Positions 6,085 to 8,172 of a stretch of 8,172 nt of DNA are shown in pieces. The DNA comes from Verrucomicrobiota bacterium. Its GTDB lineage: Bacteria; Verrucomicrobiota; Verrucomicrobiia; Limisphaerales; UBA1096. The notes under the pieces are model-generated. The model ran no database searches. It was not told the origin of the DNA and saw only the letters and a program-made list of their open reading frames with translations. Numbering within the stretch: the stretch's first letter is position 1; each line of letters starts with the position of its first letter. The position numbers were made by a program, and so were the translations under genes. The DNA is taken from NCBI GenBank assembly GCA_003972865.1, contig QOAX01000200.1, positions 1 through 8,172 of the forward strand. Reading direction: 5' to 3'.

Positions 6085-8172
6085 ATGACCATGAAATCAC
6101 GAATTACTGGCGTTATTGTCGGTGCTGTCGCACTGATTTTTTGCACCACAACTCAGGCGCAGAACGGAGTTGAACCCCGTTACGAACGGTACAACGCGGA
6201 CAGGAAATCCATTGAAGTCGATGGTGACCTGTCTGATTGGGCTGGGGTTACGTTTATTGAACCTCGCTTTGAGGCCAGTGATGGGCGCGAGACAGGCAAG
6301 GGTAATTCGACCATAGGTGATGTTACCTATTCCACATTCGCTGAGTATGCCGGTGGCACATGGAGTGGTCCTGATGACCACACGACCTTAATCGCCGTGG
6401 CTTGGGACCAGAATGGTCTCTATCTCGGGATCGTTGTTACCGATGACGAGCACGAGCACGCGGCCAATAATGCCTGGAATGGAGACGGTGTTCAGATGGG
6501 GTTGACCGATGCGGACCGTTCCACCGTGACCCACCTTTACAACTACTGCATCAAGGACGGCTACGAGAGCGGCAAGGTCTACAAGAGCGGGGATGCGGGG
6601 ATCATTGCGGACAAGGAAAGAGGGCCGGGTAACTACAGCGTGGCCATGGTTCGTGATGACGCCAAAAAGACGACCACCTACGAGGCGCTCTTCACCCCGG
6701 ATTCATTTGGTTTTGCCAAGTTTGAAGTGGGACAACAGTTTGGGTTTGGCGTCTGTGTGAACGACGGTGACAAGGACACGCCCGGCCAGAAAGGCTGGAG
6801 TGGTTGGGGACCGCACATGATCGTGTTTGGCAAGACTGCACCGGATGCAGCGCTGGTGACCTTGACGGCAGCGGAAGTGCTGGCCTCGTTTGAGACGGAC
6901 TTCTCCGACGGTGAAATTCCGGAGACTGCAGAGCTCTTTGGTGTGGCAGAGATTGGTCCTGACGAGAGGGATGAATCGGATGAGCCAAATGAGTTTTTGC
7001 ACGTGACCGATGCGTTGAATGGCCAGAATGGGTCGATGAAGATCCAGGATATTACTGATGGCAGAACCTTCAAGGAATTTGAGGTGGGGTTCCGTTTGTA
7101 CATTTCCGACAGTACCTGTTGTGGGAGTGCAGATGACACGAGTCCTGCTCACCGTCCTGCAGATGGATGGAGTCTAAGCATTGGGAATGACCTGCCGGAT
7201 ACGATTGCATTGCCAGAGGAAGGAACCGGGAGCGGTATTCGAATCTGTTTTGACACATGGGACAGTGGTGGGGGAGAGGCCCCTGCCATTGACGTGTGGA
7301 ATGGAGTTGAGGGAGAAGTGGGCGATGGAAGTCAGGATACATGGAGCGGTGGTTTGTTTGTCCGCCAGAAATTTGACGGTGTGACCGCTGCCCAGGAAGA
7401 TGAAAAATTCAAGGATCCCGAGACAGGAGAGTTTGTGTTCATGTGGACGCACGGAGAATGGGTTGACTTCAGCCTCAAGGTGTACGCTGGTCGGATCGTC
7501 ATCAATTACAAGGGATACGAGATGATCAATGAAGAGCTGCCTGCGGGTTGGCCGGCGTTGACGGCTCCGCAGTGGTTGTTTGCCGGACGTACCGGTGGAG
7601 CAAACTCTGCACATTGGGTGGATGACTTTTATGTCAAGGTGTTCAAGCCATCCGGGCCGATCATCACTGCTTTCGAGGGGACCGCGGGTGGGTTTTCGGT
7701 TTCCTTGGTGGACGCGGAAGGCAACGCTCTTGAGGTTGATAGTGCCAAGGCCAAGTTTGACGGAGCAGATGTAGCGGTAACCAAGTCGAAGAGCGATGGA
7801 GTGACGACCATTGCGTATTCCACGGATAGTCCGCTTCCATCAGGGAGTGATCACACCATTGAACTGACCTATTCGGATGAGAAGGGCAGTGTTCACGTCA
7901 AGACACTGTCCTTTTCGGTTCCGAATTATATAGTCTTAAATGCGGATTCAATTGTATCTGATTCGATTAAGGGTGAGTCCGGGTTTATTGCAAATATCAC
8001 CCAGATTTCCACTGAGCAAACCGGAAAAGATAGTTTGCATGGCAACAGCACGGTCAAAGCCGAGAAGCAGATTAACGGTGAGTACATTGACCCGGACTAT
8101 GAGGAGCCGTGGCTGAACGAGGCGGATATAGAGGCAGAGGAGGGTTGGTCCTACTATCCGGTGTGGGTTGAG
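6085..8172 (+). CDS. Exported CBM9-like plus LamG-like multidomain protein, N-terminal 696 residues (3' end outside window)
   Basis: The frame stays open to the last base, so the protein is longer than the 696 residues seen. Residues 1-25 are a signal peptide (basic MTMKSR, core GVIVGAVALIF, cut near TQA/QN). Residues about 40-250 resemble carbohydrate-binding module family 9 / DOMON-like domains: IEVDGDLSDWAGV at 43-55 and AWDQNGLYLGIVVTDDEH then WNGDGVQMGL at 107-140. About 265-520 looks like a LamG/concanavalin-type beta-sandwich (SFETDFSDG ... GGLFVRQKF ... GEWVDFSLKVYAGRIVINYKG ... HWVDDFYVKVF), with adjacent Cys345-Cys346. About 525-618 looks like an immunoglobulin-like domain (FSVSLVDAEGNALEV ... 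HTIELTYSD). From 620 a segment with NITQISTEQTGKDSLHGN and GEYIDPDYEEPWLNEA recurs, as I recall, in large Verrucomicrobiota surface proteins. A glycan-binding surface or extracellular role is inferred; no catalytic residues can be assigned. It has its own promoter. Confidence 0.87.
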   Translation, partial: MTMKSRITGVIVGAVALIFCTTTQAQNGVEPRYERYNADRKSIEVDGDLSDWAGVTFIEPRFEASDGRETGKGNSTIGDVTYSTFAEYAGGTWSGPDDHTTLIAVAWDQNGLYLGIVVTDDEHEHAANNAWNGDGVQMGLTDADRSTVTHLYNYCIKDGYESGKVYKSGDAGIIADKERGPGNYSVAMVRDDAKKTTTYEALFTPDSFGFAKFEVGQQFGFGVCVNDGDKDTPGQKGWSGWGPHMIVFGKTAPDAALVTLTAAEVLASFETDFSDGEIPETAELFGVAEIGPDERDESDEPNEFLHVTDALNGQNGSMKIQDITDGRTFKEFEVGFRLYISDSTCCGSADDTSPAHRPADGWSLSIGNDLPDTIALPEEGTGSGIRICFDTWDSGGGEAPAIDVWNGVEGEVGDGSQDTWSGGLFVRQKFDGVTAAQEDEKFKDPETGEFVFMWTHGEWVDFSLKVYAGRIVINYKGYEMINEELPAGWPALTAPQWLFAGRTGGANSAHWVDDFYVKVFKPSGPIITAFEGTAGGFSVSLVDAEGNALEVDSAKAKFDGADVAVTKSKSDGVTTIAYSTDSPLPSGSDHTIELTYSDEKGSVHVKTLSFSVPNYIVLNADSIVSDSIKGESGFIANITQISTEQTGKDSLHGNSTVKAEKQINGEYIDPDYEEPWLNEADIEAEEGWSYYPVWVE

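Noticed and set aside
6678..7614. Several minus-strand frames of 90-153 codons
   Set aside because: They are antisense to the CBM9/LamG gene, overlap one another in different frames and lack any coherent domain or signal sequence.

Overview
The window most likely comes from a member of the Verrucomicrobiota, probably an uncultivated marine or otherwise carbohydrate-degrading lineage. This rests on protein style, not on a marker gene. Three large secreted proteins are built from domains common in that phylum: a tandem beta-sandwich protein ending in an 'LEWA..GPW..FYRLR' tail, a double-module FG-GAP/ASPIC-UnbV protein, and a CBM9-like plus LamG-like protein. A short minus-strand remnant carries a lipoprotein leader that I recall from verrucomicrobial ankyrin-repeat lipoproteins. 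No rRNA, tRNA, CRISPR array, transposase or phage gene is visible.

Layout. Positions 1-1377 (+) hold the 3' part of a gene for a secreted protein with two copies of a repeat of about 202 residues. Positions 1416-1860 (-) hold two small elements that converge on it: a 77-residue two-helix membrane protein (1627-1860) and, 3 nt after its stop, a frameshifted and truncated lipoprotein remnant (1416-1623). A perfect 12-bp hairpin with a T run (1862-1893) abuts the membrane-protein start but faces the plus strand. Positions 1894-2199 are non-coding, with some weak dyads and direct repeats. Positions 2200-5805 (+) encode a complete 1201-residue exported FG-GAP/VCBS-repeat protein. Positions 5806-6084 are intergenic and end in a good sigma70-type promoter and a ribosome binding site. 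Positions 6085-8172 (+) encode the first 696 residues of another exported multidomain protein that runs off the window.

How it fits together. The three large plus-strand genes all appear to encode exported, probably surface or extracellular, adhesion or glycan-contact proteins. None contains an obvious catalytic site in the visible part. Spacing and the promoter before the last gene suggest separate transcription units rather than one operon. I do not see a clearly new multi-gene system. The parts most worth a second look are the decayed lipoprotein leader, the glycine-zipper membrane microprotein and the terminator whose orientation does not match its nearest gene.
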